From Tepidiphilus olei (lineage in GTDB: Bacteria > Pseudomonadota > Gammaproteobacteria > Burkholderiales > Rhodocyclaceae): DNA of 64,000 bases. Of the stretch, positions 16,852 through 26,734 are shown piece by piece. Every line of letters starts with the position of its first letter. Position 1 is the stretch's first letter. The notes under the pieces are model-generated. The model worked only from the letters and a program-made list of their open reading frames with translations, made no database searches and was not told the DNA's origin. The stretch is taken from positions 186,001-250,000 of the forward strand of contig NZ_SBHO01000002.1 in the NCBI RefSeq assembly GCF_006980705.1, in the 5' to 3' direction. The position numbers were made by a program, and so were the translations under genes.

Positions 16852-17947
16852 CCGCGTCAAATCCGTCTTTGCCGGGCATCCCCGGCTGCGTCGCGTGCTG
16901 TTGATCCTCGTCTCGCTCGTCCTGCTCGCGTGGATCGCCAGCATCGTCCACTACCGCCTCACCCACATCAAAGAGACCGACGCTCGCGTGGCGGCCGAAA
17001 TGATCACCATCGCCCCACGCTTGGCGGGCTGGCTGGTCGAACGCCCCGTGATGGAAGGCGATCTCATCCGCAAAGGTCAAGTACTGGCGGTGCTCTATCG
17101 TGAGCCCTCCCACTTGAAGGTCCGCGCGCAAGAAGCGGCGCTGGCTGCCACCGAAAAGGAAATCGAACGCTTGGAGAGCCTGCTCGCCGAACGGCGTGCC
17201 GTGACCCGAGCCGCCGTACAAGAAGCCGACAGCGGTGTGAAGACGGCCGAAGAGGCGCTCAAGGCGGCACAGATCGAGCGCAGCAACGCTGAGAGCGACT
17301 ATCGGCGCAACGCGGCCCTGGTAAAACTGCGCGCCGTTCCCGAGCAGCAGGCCGAACACGCCGAGAACGCCTACAAAATCGCCACACAGAACGAAGCCAG
17401 CGCCCGGGCCCAGCTCGACGCAGCCAAGGCACGGCTCGCCAAGGCCCAAGCCGACGCCTTGCTCGGCTCGCTCGAGCGGCAGCTCGAACAGGCGAACGTG
17501 CATCGCGATCAAGTACGCGCCGAACTCGACCTCGCCCGGCTCGATCTCGAAGACCTCATCCTCACCGCCCCCGTCGATGGCGTAGTCGACCGCACTTTCG
17601 CCAACGTGGGTGATTATGTCGCGGCAAGCCAGCGCGTGATGCTCATCCACGATCCCGACAATGTCTGGGTGGAAGCCAACATCAAGGAGACCAAGATCGC
17701 CGACGTGCGCCCCGGTCAAGCGGTGGACGTGACGGTCGACGCGCTGCCCGGCCGGGTCTTCCACGGCGAAGTCTGGCTCATCGGCAACGCCGCCACCAGC
17801 GCCTTTCAGCTCTTGCCCAACCCCAATCCTTCGGGCAACTTCACCAAGATCACCCAGCGCATCCCGGTACGCATCCGCGTGAAGCAGGAAGACGGACTCC
17901 TCAAGCCCGGCATGATGGCCGTCATCTCGATCGATGTCCGCCACTGA
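16844..17947 (+). CDS. emrA: EmrA/HlyD-type membrane fusion protein
   Basis: 367 residues. One N-terminal membrane anchor (LRRVLLILVSLVLLAWIASIV, near residues 18-38) is followed by a periplasmic adaptor: a lipoyl half (RVAAEMITIAPRLAGWLVE), a long coiled coil of about 130 residues rich in Ala, Glu and Arg, then the second lipoyl half (LDLEDLILTAPVDGVVDRTF) and a beta-barrel domain. The C-terminal GMMAVISIDV is typical. It bridges the inner-membrane EmrB pump to an outer-membrane channel, which is not encoded here. It overlaps marR by 8 bp and emrB by 14 bp. Confidence 0.94.
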   Translation: MIDRVKSVFAGHPRLRRVLLILVSLVLLAWIASIVHYRLTHIKETDARVAAEMITIAPRLAGWLVERPVMEGDLIRKGQVLAVLYREPSHLKVRAQEAALAATEKEIERLESLLAERRAVTRAAVQEADSGVKTAEEALKAAQIERSNAESDYRRNAALVKLRAVPEQQAEHAENAYKIATQNEASARAQLDAAKARLAKAQADALLGSLERQLEQANVHRDQVRAELDLARLDLEDLILTAPVDGVVDRTFANVGDYVAASQRVMLIHDPDNVWVEANIKETKIADVRPGQAVDVTVDALPGRVFHGEVWLIGNAATSAFQLLPNPNPSGNFTKITQRIPVRIRVKQEDGLLKPGMMAVISIDVRH

Positions 17948-19487
17948 CGAACTTTCCGGTTTCTTCGAACGGTTTGGGTCGGCCTATCGCTGGCTCGTCA
18001 TCACGACCACGCTCATGGGCACGATCACGGTCGTGCTCTCCTCGACCATCGTCAACGTGGCGCTACCCGACATCATGGGCGCTTTCGGCATCGGCCAGGA
18101 CCAGGCGCAATGGATGTCGACCGGGTTCCTCGCGGCGATGACCGCCTCCATGCTCATCAACGCCTGGCTCAACGACGCGATCGGCATCCGCGCCACTTTC
18201 GTCGGTTCGATGGCGCTCTTCGCCGCCGCCTCGGTGCTCGGCGGACTCGCTCCCAACGAGAACGTGCTCACCTTCGCCCGCGTCGCCCAGGGGGTCGCGG
18301 CCGGCATCATCCAGCCGCTGGCGATGATCATGATCTTCCGCGTCTTTCCGCCGGAAGAACGCGGTACCGCCATGGGCATCTACGGCATCGGCGTGGTGCT
18401 CGCCCCGGCGATCGGCCCCGTGCTGGGTGGCTGGCTCATCGACAACTACGACTGGCGCTACGTCTTCTACATGGGCCTGCCCACCTCTTTCCTGGGCATG
18501 CTGTTGGGCACCGTCTTCCTGCCTACCCGACTGAGCGGCGTCAAGCGCCGCAGTTTCGATGCCTTCGGCTTCGTGCTGCTCACCGCCTTCCTCGTCACTT
18601 CCCTCTATGCGCTCGCCAATGGGCAACGCGAAGGATGGGATTCTGATGTCATCGTCGGTACGGCAACGCTGAGCGTGGCCTTTTTCCTCGCTTTCGTCGC
18701 CTGGCTCGCGCGTCGCGCCGAACCTCTGGTGAGCCTGCGCGTTTTCTCGTTCGGTCGCTACAGTGCCGCCTCGCTCGTCGCCTTCCTCTACGGGGCCGGG
18801 CTGTACGGGTCGACCTACCTCGTTCCGCTCTTCCTGCAGACCGTGCAGGGCTATACGCCCACGCGCTCGGGACTCCTGCTGATGCCCGCCGGACTCATCC
18901 TCGGTCTCGTTTTCCCTATCGCCGGCCGGCTCACCGACCGCTTACCCGCCTATTGGCTGGTGTGCGCCGGCCTCTTCCTCTTCGGGATTTCGAACCTCCT
19001 GCTCTATGAAATCGACGTCGACGTCTCCTTCTGGGACATGGCGCTGATGGTGCTGCTGGGACGCGTCGGGCTCGGGGTGATGATGCCGGCCTTGAACGCC
19101 GGGGCGCTGTCGGCGTTGCCGCCGGAGCTGCTCGCGCAAGGCACGGGTACCATCAACTTCATGCGTCAGCTGGGCGGCGCTTTCGGCGTGAGCCTCTTGT
19201 CGGCGGCCGTCGAAATCCGTTTCGCTTTCCATTCCGCCGCCCTGACCGCCACCCAGACCGAGGCCAACGGCACGACGCGCTACGTGATCCAGATGCTCGA
19301 GCAGATTCACGCCGTCGCCGGCGTTCCGCCCTCCCATGCCTATCAGGCGGGCGGCGCCTTGAACTTTCTCGACAAGGTGCTCGCGGCCAAAGCCCAGAGC
19401 ATGGCTTACAGCGACGGGTTCGCCCTCGTCGGCATCGTCTTCCTGCTCTCCCTGTTGCCCGGTTATTTGATGAAAGGCCGCCGCTGA
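17934..19487 (+). CDS. emrB: DHA2-family MFS multidrug efflux pump (EmrB-like)
   Basis: 517 residues with about 14 hydrophobic segments, as in the drug:proton antiporter-2 family. Motif A-like loop NAWLNDAIGIRATFVGS, motif C VVLAPAIGPVLGGWLID in the fifth segment, and NVALPDIMGAFGIGQDQAQW in the first segment are typical of EmrB/QacA. Inner-membrane pump working with EmrA, driven by proton flux. Last gene of the marR-emrA-emrB operon. Confidence 0.94.
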   Translation: MSATDELSGFFERFGSAYRWLVITTTLMGTITVVLSSTIVNVALPDIMGAFGIGQDQAQWMSTGFLAAMTASMLINAWLNDAIGIRATFVGSMALFAAASVLGGLAPNENVLTFARVAQGVAAGIIQPLAMIMIFRVFPPEERGTAMGIYGIGVVLAPAIGPVLGGWLIDNYDWRYVFYMGLPTSFLGMLLGTVFLPTRLSGVKRRSFDAFGFVLLTAFLVTSLYALANGQREGWDSDVIVGTATLSVAFFLAFVAWLARRAEPLVSLRVFSFGRYSAASLVAFLYGAGLYGSTYLVPLFLQTVQGYTPTRSGLLLMPAGLILGLVFPIAGRLTDRLPAYWLVCAGLFLFGISNLLLYEIDVDVSFWDMALMVLLGRVGLGVMMPALNAGALSALPPELLAQGTGTINFMRQLGGAFGVSLLSAAVEIRFAFHSAALTATQTEANGTTRYVIQMLEQIHAVAGVPPSHAYQAGGALNFLDKVLAAKAQSMAYSDGFALVGIVFLLSLLPGYLMKGRR

Positions 19488-19545
19488 AACGCCCATGCAA
19501 TGCCGCACCGATTACACTGAACCCAGGCCAGCCAGAGGGGTCGCC

Positions 19546-19995
19546 ATGACCTACCGTACCATCGTCTTCGCCTACGACGGCAGCGCCGAAGGGCAAGCCG
19601 CATTGTCCGAAGGAATCGATCTCGCCGGCCTCGTCGGCGCGCGCTGCCACCTACTCGCGGTGATGGCGGTTCCACCCGAAGCCAAGTATTCCCAAGTAGT
19701 GGTTCCGGAAGACTGCCTCGACGAAAACTACGCCCGCATCAATCACATCCTGGAAGAAGGCATCGAGCGCTTCAGAAATGCCGGATTGGAAGTCGACGGA
19801 GTCGTCCGAGTGGGCGAAGCGGCACCGGTGATCGGGGAGTATGCCGAAGAAGTGCATGCGGACCTGGTGGTCGTCGGTCACCGCCGGCGTGGCCCCCTCG
19901 ATCGCTGGTGGCACGGCTCGGTGGGGCACTCGCTGCTCGATACACTGCCGTGCAGCCTGCTGGTGGCGATGAAGCACCAGGAAGCGAACGCCTAA
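19546..19995 (+). CDS. Universal stress protein (UspA family)
   Basis: 149 residues, one Usp domain. It begins MTYRTIVFAYDGSAEGQAAL, with the phosphate/adenine-binding D of the first strand. The C-terminal nucleotide-binding loop is VVVGHRRRGPLDRW followed by GSVGHSLLDTLPCSLLVAM, which resembles the ATP-binding G-x2-G-x9-G-S/T pattern. The ATG at 19546 has a weak GAGGGG RBS. It stands 58 bp after emrB and its stop overlaps the end of the convergent PRPP synthetase gene by 4 bp. Confidence 0.92.
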   Translation: MTYRTIVFAYDGSAEGQAALSEGIDLAGLVGARCHLLAVMAVPPEAKYSQVVVPEDCLDENYARINHILEEGIERFRNAGLEVDGVVRVGEAAPVIGEYAEEVHADLVVVGHRRRGPLDRWWHGSVGHSLLDTLPCSLLVAMKHQEANA

Positions 19996-20882
19996 AAGGC
20001 GGCAAGAATCGCCTGCGCCATCAGCGGCACCACGCTCACCGCGTTCGTGGGGTGCGCGATCGTGTCGGTGCTCCAGATCGCCTGGGCACCGGCTGCACGC
20101 ACGGTCTCGAGCGCATCCTCGACGAAGAGCGCGTGCGTCACCGCCACGTCCACCGATGCCGCCCCGGCCGCGCGCAGGGTTCGCACGGTTTGGGCGAGCG
20201 TACGCCCCGTGCTCGCCACATCGTCGAGCACCACCACCGCCCGGCCACGGACGTCCAGCCCCTCGGGCAAGGTCACCTCGACGTCCCGGTCGCCGCGCCG
20301 CTCCTTCCGCCCCACGGCGTAGTCCAGGCCGACGGCCCGCGCGGCCGCCTCGACCCAGGCGCGCGACTCTTCGTCGGGGCCGACGAGGAGCGGTCGCCCC
20401 CGCTCGCGCGCCGCGAGTTCCCCCAAAAGCGGCGCCGCACACAGAGCGAGCGCTGGCGAGACCGGCACGGCCTCGTCGAGGCGGGCGATGCGGTGCAGGT
20501 GCGGATCGACGGTGACGAGCGCCTCGACGCAGGACGCGACGAAACGTCCCACCACGAAGGCGCTCGCCACTTCTCCGGGAGCAAACGCCTTGTCTTGACG
20601 CAAGTAGGGAAAATACGGTGCCGCCAGCACGATGCGCCGCACCCCCGCCTCGTGCAGCCCCGACCCGGCGAGCAGCAGCTCGACGAGCTTTTCATTGGGA
20701 TGATCGAGGCCGCGCAGCAGCACGACCTTGTCGGGCAGCCGCTCCGGCAGGCGCAGCTTGATTTCGCCATCGGGGAAACGGTGGCGCTCGATCGGCACCG
20801 GTTCGCAACCGATCGCCGAGGCCAGCCGCCGCGCGAAAAGCTCCTCTTCGGGGAAAAACAACAACATCGCCTCGTCGCTCAA
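19992..20882 (-). CDS. Ribose-phosphate pyrophosphokinase, archaeal-like type
   Basis: 296 residues of the PRPP synthetase family: F-P-D-G-E motif (RHRFPDGEIKL), the ATP/flexible loop PYFPYLRQDKAFAPGE, the metal-binding VDPHLHR (replacing the usual DLH), and the PRPP loop VVVLDDVASTGRTL. The RQDKxFxPGE form and shorter length resemble class III archaeal enzymes more than the housekeeping Prs. It would make PRPP from ribose 5-phosphate and ATP. The start is a TTG at 20882, supported by AAGGAG seven bases upstream; ATG at 20867 is an alternative. It faces a thioesterase gene and lies close to a phosphorylase that releases ribose phosphates from nucleotides. Probably a paralogue; the main prs is expected elsewhere. 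Confidence 0.88.
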   Translation of the reverse strand: MSDEAMLLFFPEEELFARRLASAIGCEPVPIERHRFPDGEIKLRLPERLPDKVVLLRGLDHPNEKLVELLLAGSGLHEAGVRRIVLAAPYFPYLRQDKAFAPGEVASAFVVGRFVASCVEALVTVDPHLHRIARLDEAVPVSPALALCAAPLLGELAARERGRPLLVGPDEESRAWVEAAARAVGLDYAVGRKERRGDRDVEVTLPEGLDVRGRAVVVLDDVASTGRTLAQTVRTLRAAGAASVDVAVTHALFVEDALETVRAAGAQAIWSTDTIAHPTNAVSVVPLMAQAILAAF

Positions 20883-20932
20883 GGGTTGACTCCTTCATGA
20901 TAGAATTTTTTCATCGCCAGGAGAAAAAAATC

Positions 20933-21751
20933 ATGCACGCAACCTCTTCACGTCACCCCTTCGACGAAGCGATCGCCCTCGAGACCATCGGCGAAGACCG
21001 TTGGCGTGGATCGACCCATCCAGACTACCGCAATATGGTCGGACCTTACGGCGGCATCACCGCTGCGGTCGCACTTGCGGCCGTCCTTGCCCATCCCCAG
21101 TGCCAAGGCGATCCCGTCGCCCAGACGGTGCATTTCGCCGCCCCCGTGGCCGACGGACCCTTCGAGATGCATGCCCGACCCATTCGCACCAACCGTAGCA
21201 GCCAACACTGGCTGGTCGAGATGAGGCAAGGGGAGGTGATCCCGGTGTTTGGTACGGCCGTCACGGCCCTCGAGCGCGATACCTGGGAAGCGACCGATGT
21301 CATTTTTCCCCAGGTACCCCCCGCTTCGGCCCTCGCGTCGCTCGACACCAACGTGCTCCCTCTGCCCTGGATCCAACGCTACGACATGCGCTTCGTACGC
21401 GGCATGATCGGCCAAGATCCCGACCCCGCCCATCCTTCCGAGAGTCTCCTCTGGGTACGCGACGAGCCGCCCCGACCGCTAGACTTCATCGCCCTCGCTT
21501 CCCTGTGCGACGTCTTCTTTCCCCGCCTCTACCTCCGTCGCCCACGGCGCGTACCGATCGGCACGGTCACTTTGACCACATACTTTCATGCCAGCGAAGC
21601 CATGCTCGCCCAGGTCGGTGACGCCCATGTCCTGGGGATCGCGCGGGGATTACATTACGGCAAAGGATTTTTCGATCAACGCGCCGAAATCTGGAGTCCC
21701 GAAGGAAAACTGCTGGCGAGTTCGACCCAGCTCGTGTACTTCAAAGAATGA
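20933..21751 (+). CDS. TesB-like acyl-CoA thioesterase family protein
   Basis: 272 residues, forming a double-hotdog thioesterase. The N-terminal hotdog contains HPDYRNMVGPYGGITAAVAL, the family's YGG motif, and QTVHFAAPVADGPFEM; the C-terminal hotdog has PLDFIALASLCDVFFPRLY and VTLTTYFHAS. Such proteins hydrolyse acyl-CoA esters, with the substrate usually unknown. The ATG at 20933 follows an AGGAGA RBS and is preferred to one 36 bp upstream. It is divergent from the PRPP synthetase gene and convergent with the phosphorylase gene, so it is transcribed alone. Confidence 0.85.
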   Translation: MHATSSRHPFDEAIALETIGEDRWRGSTHPDYRNMVGPYGGITAAVALAAVLAHPQCQGDPVAQTVHFAAPVADGPFEMHARPIRTNRSSQHWLVEMRQGEVIPVFGTAVTALERDTWEATDVIFPQVPPASALASLDTNVLPLPWIQRYDMRFVRGMIGQDPDPAHPSESLLWVRDEPPRPLDFIALASLCDVFFPRLYLRRPRRVPIGTVTLTTYFHASEAMLAQVGDAHVLGIARGLHYGKGFFDQRAEIWSPEGKLLASSTQLVYFKE

Positions 21752-21759
21752 AACACGCC

Positions 21760-23373
21760 TCAGAATTCGGTGAAGACCTCGACCACCTCTGACGGGGCCC
21801 CGATGCGATAGCCCGTGGCCCGCTCACAGCTGCGCCGCGCGAACAGTAAATCCGCCGGATATTGGGCATAGACGCGGTAGAGCGGCTCGCCTCGGGCAAC
21901 GGGATCGCCCAGTTTCTTGAACAGATCCACGCCAGCACCCTTGACCTTTGGCGCCCCTGCCTGCCGAGCGATCTGGGCCAGGTGCAAGTTGTCGATTTCG
22001 GTGACGACTCCCTCGACGGGCGCCGTCACCTCGAACCATTGCGTCGCAAGCGGCGGCGCATTGTGATCGAACGGTTTTTCTCCCTGCGCCTTGACGATGG
22101 CGCGCATCTTGGCCAAGGCGCGTCCCGAATCGAGGATGTCCCGGGCGATGGAGAATCCCTCCCCGCCGCGCACGTCGGGATCGAATTCGATCACTCGGCC
22201 GGCGAGCCGCAGAGCTTTCTGCCGCAGATCGATGGGCGCGCGCGGGTCGTTTTCCAACACGCGCATCACGTCGCGCGCTTCCAGTACCGGGCCGATGCCG
22301 AATCCCACCGGCTGGCGCCCGTCGGTGATGACCACGTCGATCACCAAGCCCAGCCGGTGCGCCACGTATTCGAAGAGCTTGCGCAGCTGCAGCGCCTCAC
22401 GCATCGAGCGCACTTTGGCCGTCGGCCCCAAGGGGATGTCGAGCACGAGGTGGGTCGAGCCCGCTGCCACTTTCTTCGAGAGGATGGAGGCCACCATCTG
22501 CCCTGGCGCATCGATTGCCAGAGGCCGCTCCACCGAGATGAGCACGTCGTCGGCAGGAGAAAGATTCGCCGTCCCGCCCCAGGCGAGGCAGCCGCGGAGC
22601 TGGCGCACGATCCGCTCCATCTTCTCGATGGATAGCTCGACCTCGGCCAGCACTTCCATGGTGTCGGCGGTACCAGCCGGCGAGGTGATCGCCCGGGAGG
22701 AGGTCTTGGGGCAGAGCATCCCGTGCGCGGCGACGATGGGCACCACCAGCATGGAAGTACGGTTGCCCGGAATGCCGCCGATGCAGTGCTTGTCGACCAC
22801 GGGGCGTTCGTGCCAGTCGAGCCGCCGGCCGACCTGGGTCATGGCATCGGTGAGGAAATACACTTCCTCGCGATCGAGCTCGTTGTGGTGCGTGGCCACC
22901 ACGAAGGCAGTGAGCTCGATCTTGGAATAATGCCGTTCGGCGATGTCCCGAACGATGCCCAAAAACTCCTGCGGACGCAGACGCTCGCCGGAGAGCTTGC
23001 GCCGCAGCGCCCCCATGGATTCCGGCGGCTCGGCCTGCGCCACCGTCACCTTCGCCCCTTCGGGCAGGCCCAGCTGGGTGAAAGCCTCGAGCGAAAGCCC
23101 GACCTCTGCCACCCCGACGAGGTTCGCGTCATCGACCACGTTGAGCGTGGCGAGGATGTGCCGCTCGCCATTCTGCCCTACTTCGATCTTGGCCAGCGCC
23201 TGGAATCCCTCGGCGCGCACGACCGAACACTCCCGGTGCAGATAGGCGACGTTTTCGCGGTAGGTGTCGATGGCCACGCGACGCAGGGCCAACGTGACCG
23301 GGCCACCCGATTTGCCGCCGGACGGGGCGGGCGGATGCCCCTCTCTTCGCCCCGTCCCCTGAGTTCCCGCCAC
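21760..23373 (-). CDS. deoA: AMP/thymidine phosphorylase family protein
   Basis: About 510-537 residues of the long thymidine phosphorylase family that includes archaeal AMP phosphorylase. Visible blocks: [20 protein letters not shown] (phosphate and substrate site), [39 protein letters not shown], and a C-terminal domain [20 protein letters not shown]. It carries the extra N-terminal domain ([20 protein letters not shown]) that short DeoA proteins lack. It could release a base from a nucleoside or from a nucleoside monophosphate, giving ribose 1-phosphate or ribose 1,5-bisphosphate. The given GTG start lies 1 bp after the TRAP binding-protein stop and has no clear RBS, so the start is uncertain. 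The gene symbol follows common annotation. Confidence 0.85.
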   Translation of the reverse strand: MAGTQGTGRREGHPPAPSGGKSGGPVTLALRRVAIDTYRENVAYLHRECSVVRAEGFQALAKIEVGQNGERHILATLNVVDDANLVGVAEVGLSLEAFTQLGLPEGAKVTVAQAEPPESMGALRRKLSGERLRPQEFLGIVRDIAERHYSKIELTAFVVATHHNELDREEVYFLTDAMTQVGRRLDWHERPVVDKHCIGGIPGNRTSMLVVPIVAAHGMLCPKTSSRAITSPAGTADTMEVLAEVELSIEKMERIVRQLRGCLAWGGTANLSPADDVLISVERPLAIDAPGQMVASILSKKVAAGSTHLVLDIPLGPTAKVRSMREALQLRKLFEYVAHRLGLVIDVVITDGRQPVGFGIGPVLEARDVMRVLENDPRAPIDLRQKALRLAGRVIEFDPDVRGGEGFSIARDILDSGRALAKMRAIVKAQGEKPFDHNAPPLATQWFEVTAPVEGVVTEIDNLHLAQIARQAGAPKVKGAGVDLFKKLGDPVARGEPLYRVYAQYPADLLFARRSCERATGYRIGAPSEVVEVFTEF

Positions 23374-23374
23374 G

Positions 23375-24382
23375 TCAGCGCAAGGATTTGGGATCGAAGC
23401 CGGTGGCCTGATAGACCTCTTCGATCACCGAGCGACCGATACGCCCGCTCATCTGCTCATGCACCGGCACGAGCGCCTTCTTCAGCGCCAGCTTCTCCTC
23501 GGCGCTCAAGGTGATGATCTCGCTCGTCCCTGCGGCCTTCACCGCCTCGATCGCCTTGGCATTCTCTTCCGCAGCGATATCATTGGCATAAACGGTGGCC
23601 TCCTCCATGGCCTTCTCCAGCGCCGCGCGCACCTCATCGGGCAAGCCATCCCAGAAGCGCTTGTTGACAATCACGGCGTAGCCGAGGTAGCCATGATCCG
23701 ACAGGGTGACGTACTTCTGCACCTCGTGCATTTTTTGGGTATAGAGATTGGAGGGCGGATTTTCGGTCCCATCGACCACCCCGGTCTGCAGGGCCTGATA
23801 TACCTCGGAGAACGCCATCACCTGCGGGATGGCGCCGAGGGCACGCATCTGCGCCTCGAGCACCTTGGAAGATTGGATGCGCATTTTCAACCCTTTGAAG
23901 TCTTCGGGTTTGCGCAGCGGCCGGTTGGCCGAGAACACCTTGAAGCCGTTGTCCCAGTAAGCCAACCCCTTGATGCCCTTCGGCTCGAGCTCGGCGAACA
24001 GTTTCTTGCCCACGGGGCCGTAGGTCACCTTGTGCAGGTCTTCATAGCCCTCGAAGATGTAAGGCAGATCGAACACCTCGAACTGACGCACCCCCAAAGG
24101 ACCGAACTTCGCCAACGAGGGCGCCAGCATCTGCACCGCCCCCATCTGCAGCGCATCGAGTTCTTCCTTGTCCTTGTAGAGCGTACTGTTGGGATAGACC
24201 TCGACCTTGACCTTCCCTTCGGTGTATTTTTCGGCCAGCTCCTTGAATTTCAGCGCTCCCTTGCCCTTGGGGGTATCTTCGGCCACCACGTGGCTGAATT
24301 TGAGCAGGATGGGTTCGGCCGCCTGCGCCACCCCCATCGTCGCCACCAGCGCCAGCGCGCCGATCATCATTTTCAATTTCAT
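23375..24382 (-). CDS. dctP: TRAP transporter substrate-binding protein (DctP)
   Basis: 335 residues, periplasmic. A signal peptide ([16 protein letters not shown]) is cut near residue 21. The mature protein opens [20 protein letters not shown]. The family's carboxylate-binding arginine is in LKMRIQSS, followed by the conserved [19 protein letters not shown] and GTENPPSN. It should bind a C4-dicarboxylate or a related organic acid. The ATG at 24382 has a GGGAGG RBS. Third gene of the dctQ-dctM-dctP order, followed after 1 bp by the phosphorylase gene, which suggests that one transcript covers both. Confidence 0.93.
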   Translation of the reverse strand: MKLKMMIGALALVATMGVAQAAEPILLKFSHVVAEDTPKGKGALKFKELAEKYTEGKVKVEVYPNSTLYKDKEELDALQMGAVQMLAPSLAKFGPLGVRQFEVFDLPYIFEGYEDLHKVTYGPVGKKLFAELEPKGIKGLAYWDNGFKVFSANRPLRKPEDFKGLKMRIQSSKVLEAQMRALGAIPQVMAFSEVYQALQTGVVDGTENPPSNLYTQKMHEVQKYVTLSDHGYLGYAVIVNKRFWDGLPDEVRAALEKAMEEATVYANDIAAEENAKAIEAVKAAGTSEIITLSAEEKLALKKALVPVHEQMSGRIGRSVIEEVYQATGFDPKSLR

Positions 24383-24435
24383 GTTTTCCCTCCCGATGGC
24401 ATGGAAAATGGACGATGCGAAATCGTCATCACACT

Positions 24436-25719
24436 TTACATCATTCCCAGCGCCTGGGGCAACGCCAGCGACAAAGTCGGCCAGTACGTGACCAAGACGA
24501 GAAAGACGAGCATGGTCAGCAGCCAAGGGATCACGGCACGCGAGGTCTCGCCCAAGCCGGCGCCGGTGATGCCGCTGGCCACGAAGAGATTGAGCCCCAC
24601 TGGGGGGGTGATCATGCCGATTTCCATGTTGACGGTCATGATCACGCCGAAGTGGATCGGATCGATGCCCAGTGCCACCGCCACCGGAAAGAGAATGGGG
24701 GCGAGGATGAGGATGATCGAAGAGGGCTCCATCAGATTGCCCGCCAGGAGCAACAGCACGTTGACCACCAGCAGGAAGCCGACCGGCCCCAACCCCAGAT
24801 CGATGATCGCCTGCGCGAGCATCTGAGGGATCTGCTCGCTGGTGAGGATGAAAGAAAAGAGCGAAGCCGAGGCGATGATGAAGAAGAGCATGGAGGACAT
24901 GTTGGCCGAGTCGACCAAGACCCGGGGTACGTCGCGCCAAGTCATGTCACGATAGACGAAAAGCGCAATCACTGCGGCATAGACGGCACTCATGGCCGCG
25001 GCCTCGGTGGCAGTGAAGATGCCGGCGTAGATCCCCCCCATGACGATGACGATGAGCAGCAGGCCCCAGAAAGCCTCACGCAGGGCCTGCCATCGCTCGC
25101 GCCAGGAGACCTTCGCTTCGCGCGCGAAACCGTGTTTCCTGGCCTGCCAATACGTGATGGCCCCGAGCATGAGCACCAGCACGAGCCCCGGCAGCACGCC
25201 AGCCATGAAGAGGGCCCCGATCGAGGTATTGGTCGTGACCGCGTACATCACCATCACGATGGACGGCGGAATGAGGATCCCCAGACCACCGGCCGAAGCC
25301 ACGGTACCGATCGCGAAACGGCGCGAATAACCCTGTTTGAGCATGGCCGGAATGAGGATGGAACCGATGGCCAGTACCGTGGCCGGAGAAGATCCCGAAA
25401 CGGCCGCGAAGAGCGCGCAAGCGAGTACCGCCGTCATCCCCAGGCCGCCGGTGACGTGCCCGACCATGGAATTGGCGAACCGGATCATGCGCCTCGCCAC
25501 CCCGCCGCTCGTCAAGAAGGTGCCAGCCAGGATGAAAAATGGAATGGCGAGGAGCTCGAATTTCTCGATGCCGGTAAACATCTTCAGGGCTACGGATTCG
25601 AGCGGCACCGGCGTCCAGAACGCCATATACGTGATGACCGTCAGCCCCAGCGCCACGCCGATGGGCATGCCCACCAGCATGAGCACGAAAAGCATACCGA
25701 AGAGAATGGCGGCGCTCAT
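24436..25719 (-). CDS. dctM: TRAP transporter large permease (DctM)
   Basis: 427 residues with about twelve hydrophobic segments. Blocks typical of DctM are AILFGMLFVLMLVGMPIGVA at the start, PFFILAGTFLTSGGVARRM, SGSSPATVLAIGSILIPAM, and the C-terminal PIHFGVIMTVNMEIGMITPP. It carries the sodium-coupled transport in the inner membrane. It overlaps dctQ by four bases (ATGA) and lies 53 bp before dctP. Confidence 0.95.
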   Translation of the reverse strand: MSAAILFGMLFVLMLVGMPIGVALGLTVITYMAFWTPVPLESVALKMFTGIEKFELLAIPFFILAGTFLTSGGVARRMIRFANSMVGHVTGGLGMTAVLACALFAAVSGSSPATVLAIGSILIPAMLKQGYSRRFAIGTVASAGGLGILIPPSIVMVMYAVTTNTSIGALFMAGVLPGLVLVLMLGAITYWQARKHGFAREAKVSWRERWQALREAFWGLLLIVIVMGGIYAGIFTATEAAAMSAVYAAVIALFVYRDMTWRDVPRVLVDSANMSSMLFFIIASASLFSFILTSEQIPQMLAQAIIDLGLGPVGFLLVVNVLLLLAGNLMEPSSIILILAPILFPVAVALGIDPIHFGVIMTVNMEIGMITPPVGLNLFVASGITGAGLGETSRAVIPWLLTMLVFLVLVTYWPTLSLALPQALGMM

Positions 25720-26351
25720 CGGCTCGCTCCCTGCTCGATCGAGGGCGGCACCCCCTCACCCTCGTCCAGCCCCTTGACGTGCGCCACGCGATGCTGCGGC
25801 AAGGTGCCGTCACGCCAATAGCCGAGCAAGACTTCGAGGAAACGCCAGCCCATCAAGGCACTGCCCAAGGGGATGGCGAGATATACCATCCAGGAAGGCC
25901 ATTCCAGATCGGCCGTGAGCGGACCCTCGAAATAGGGCCCGGGATCTCGCCCCAAACCGGTATACCAGGCGTATGCCGCGCCGTTTTCCCATACCAAACG
26001 CACACCGTACCACACGAGCAAGCCGCAAAAGAGCAGGCCACATAGCAGCCCCAGAGTGATGCACGCGCGGCGTGCACCGCCATGCAGGCGCATCACCAGT
26101 AGATCTACCCCCACGTGAATGCCGGTACGCACGCCATAAGCCGCCCCGAACTTCGCCATCCACACGGCACAGATCATGGCGAATTCCTGCGCCCAGCCGA
26201 AATGGAATCCTAAAAGCCAATCTTGCAGGTAAGGGATGGAAAAACCCGCAAGATAGCGATGCGCCACGGCCAGAAAGATGACCAGGGTCGAGATGGCCAG
26301 CAGAGCGCCGATGGTGAATTCTTCGAGTCGATCGAGCAGGCGGCGAAACAT
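25716..26351 (-). CDS. dctQ: TRAP transporter small permease (DctQ)
   Basis: 211 residues with four hydrophobic segments, the usual DctQ fold: TIGALLAISTLVIFLAVAHRY, a second around GWAQEFAMICAVWMAKFGAA, a third LGLLCGLLFCGLLVWYG and a fourth near WMVYLAIPLGSALMGWRF. The EF/E-x-WAQE segment is typical. ATG at 26351 follows GGGAGG; the longer open frame upstream lacks a reason. First gene of the TRAP operon. Confidence 0.92.
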   Translation of the reverse strand: MFRRLLDRLEEFTIGALLAISTLVIFLAVAHRYLAGFSIPYLQDWLLGFHFGWAQEFAMICAVWMAKFGAAYGVRTGIHVGVDLLVMRLHGGARRACITLGLLCGLLFCGLLVWYGVRLVWENGAAYAWYTGLGRDPGPYFEGPLTADLEWPSWMVYLAIPLGSALMGWRFLEVLLGYWRDGTLPQHRVAHVKGLDEGEGVPPSIEQGASR

Positions 26352-26674
26352 CCTCCCTCCCGGCAGGGGCGCGCTTGGGCAAAGGCGCGCAGTGTAGCGA
26401 TCTCCATGGCCGGGCGCCACTAGGGAAACCCCTATAGGGCAGCGCAGCACGTGTCCTCCGACCGTCAGTGGGCATTATAACGGCAGCGCGAACAATCGTC
26501 GCGAACGGTTGCAGGACGAGAACGCCCAGAGCGCCAGATGCCAGACTGGTCAAAGGATCGGGGCAGGGGGTAAGGCGGCGTCCGAGCATCGGAGAAGGCC
26601 GCCCTGTCCTCGAGCCGCTCATTCGCGTAGCCCCTGGGGTATCCGCCGCGCTCGGCAGAGATCACTCCATCCTC
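26352..26674. other. Intergenic region between TRAP and formate dehydrogenase operons
   Basis: About 320 bp between divergent operons. Apart from the fds promoter just beyond its right end I see no gene, tandem repeat or hairpin followed by a T-run. It contains ACTAGGGAAACC near 26420, which resembles a MITE end by chance only. Confidence 0.6.
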
Positions 26675-26703
26675 TTGACACAAAAACGGTTTATGCCTCT
26701 AAT
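26675..26703 (+). promoter_or_regulatory. Promoter of the fds operon (sigma-70 type)
   Basis: TTGACA (26675-26680), 17-bp spacer, TCTAAT (26698-26703). Start of transcription would be at about 26710. This puts the in-frame ATG at 26693 inside the promoter and supports the ATG at 26735 as the fdsG start. Confidence 0.65.
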
Positions 26704-26734
26704 CGAAATTATTGGCTTTTCCGTGGAGCGCGGC

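Noticed and set aside
26415-26440. ACTAGGGAAACC, resembling a MITE end
   Set aside because: The next bases do not continue as GCTGAA and no second end lies within 200 bp.
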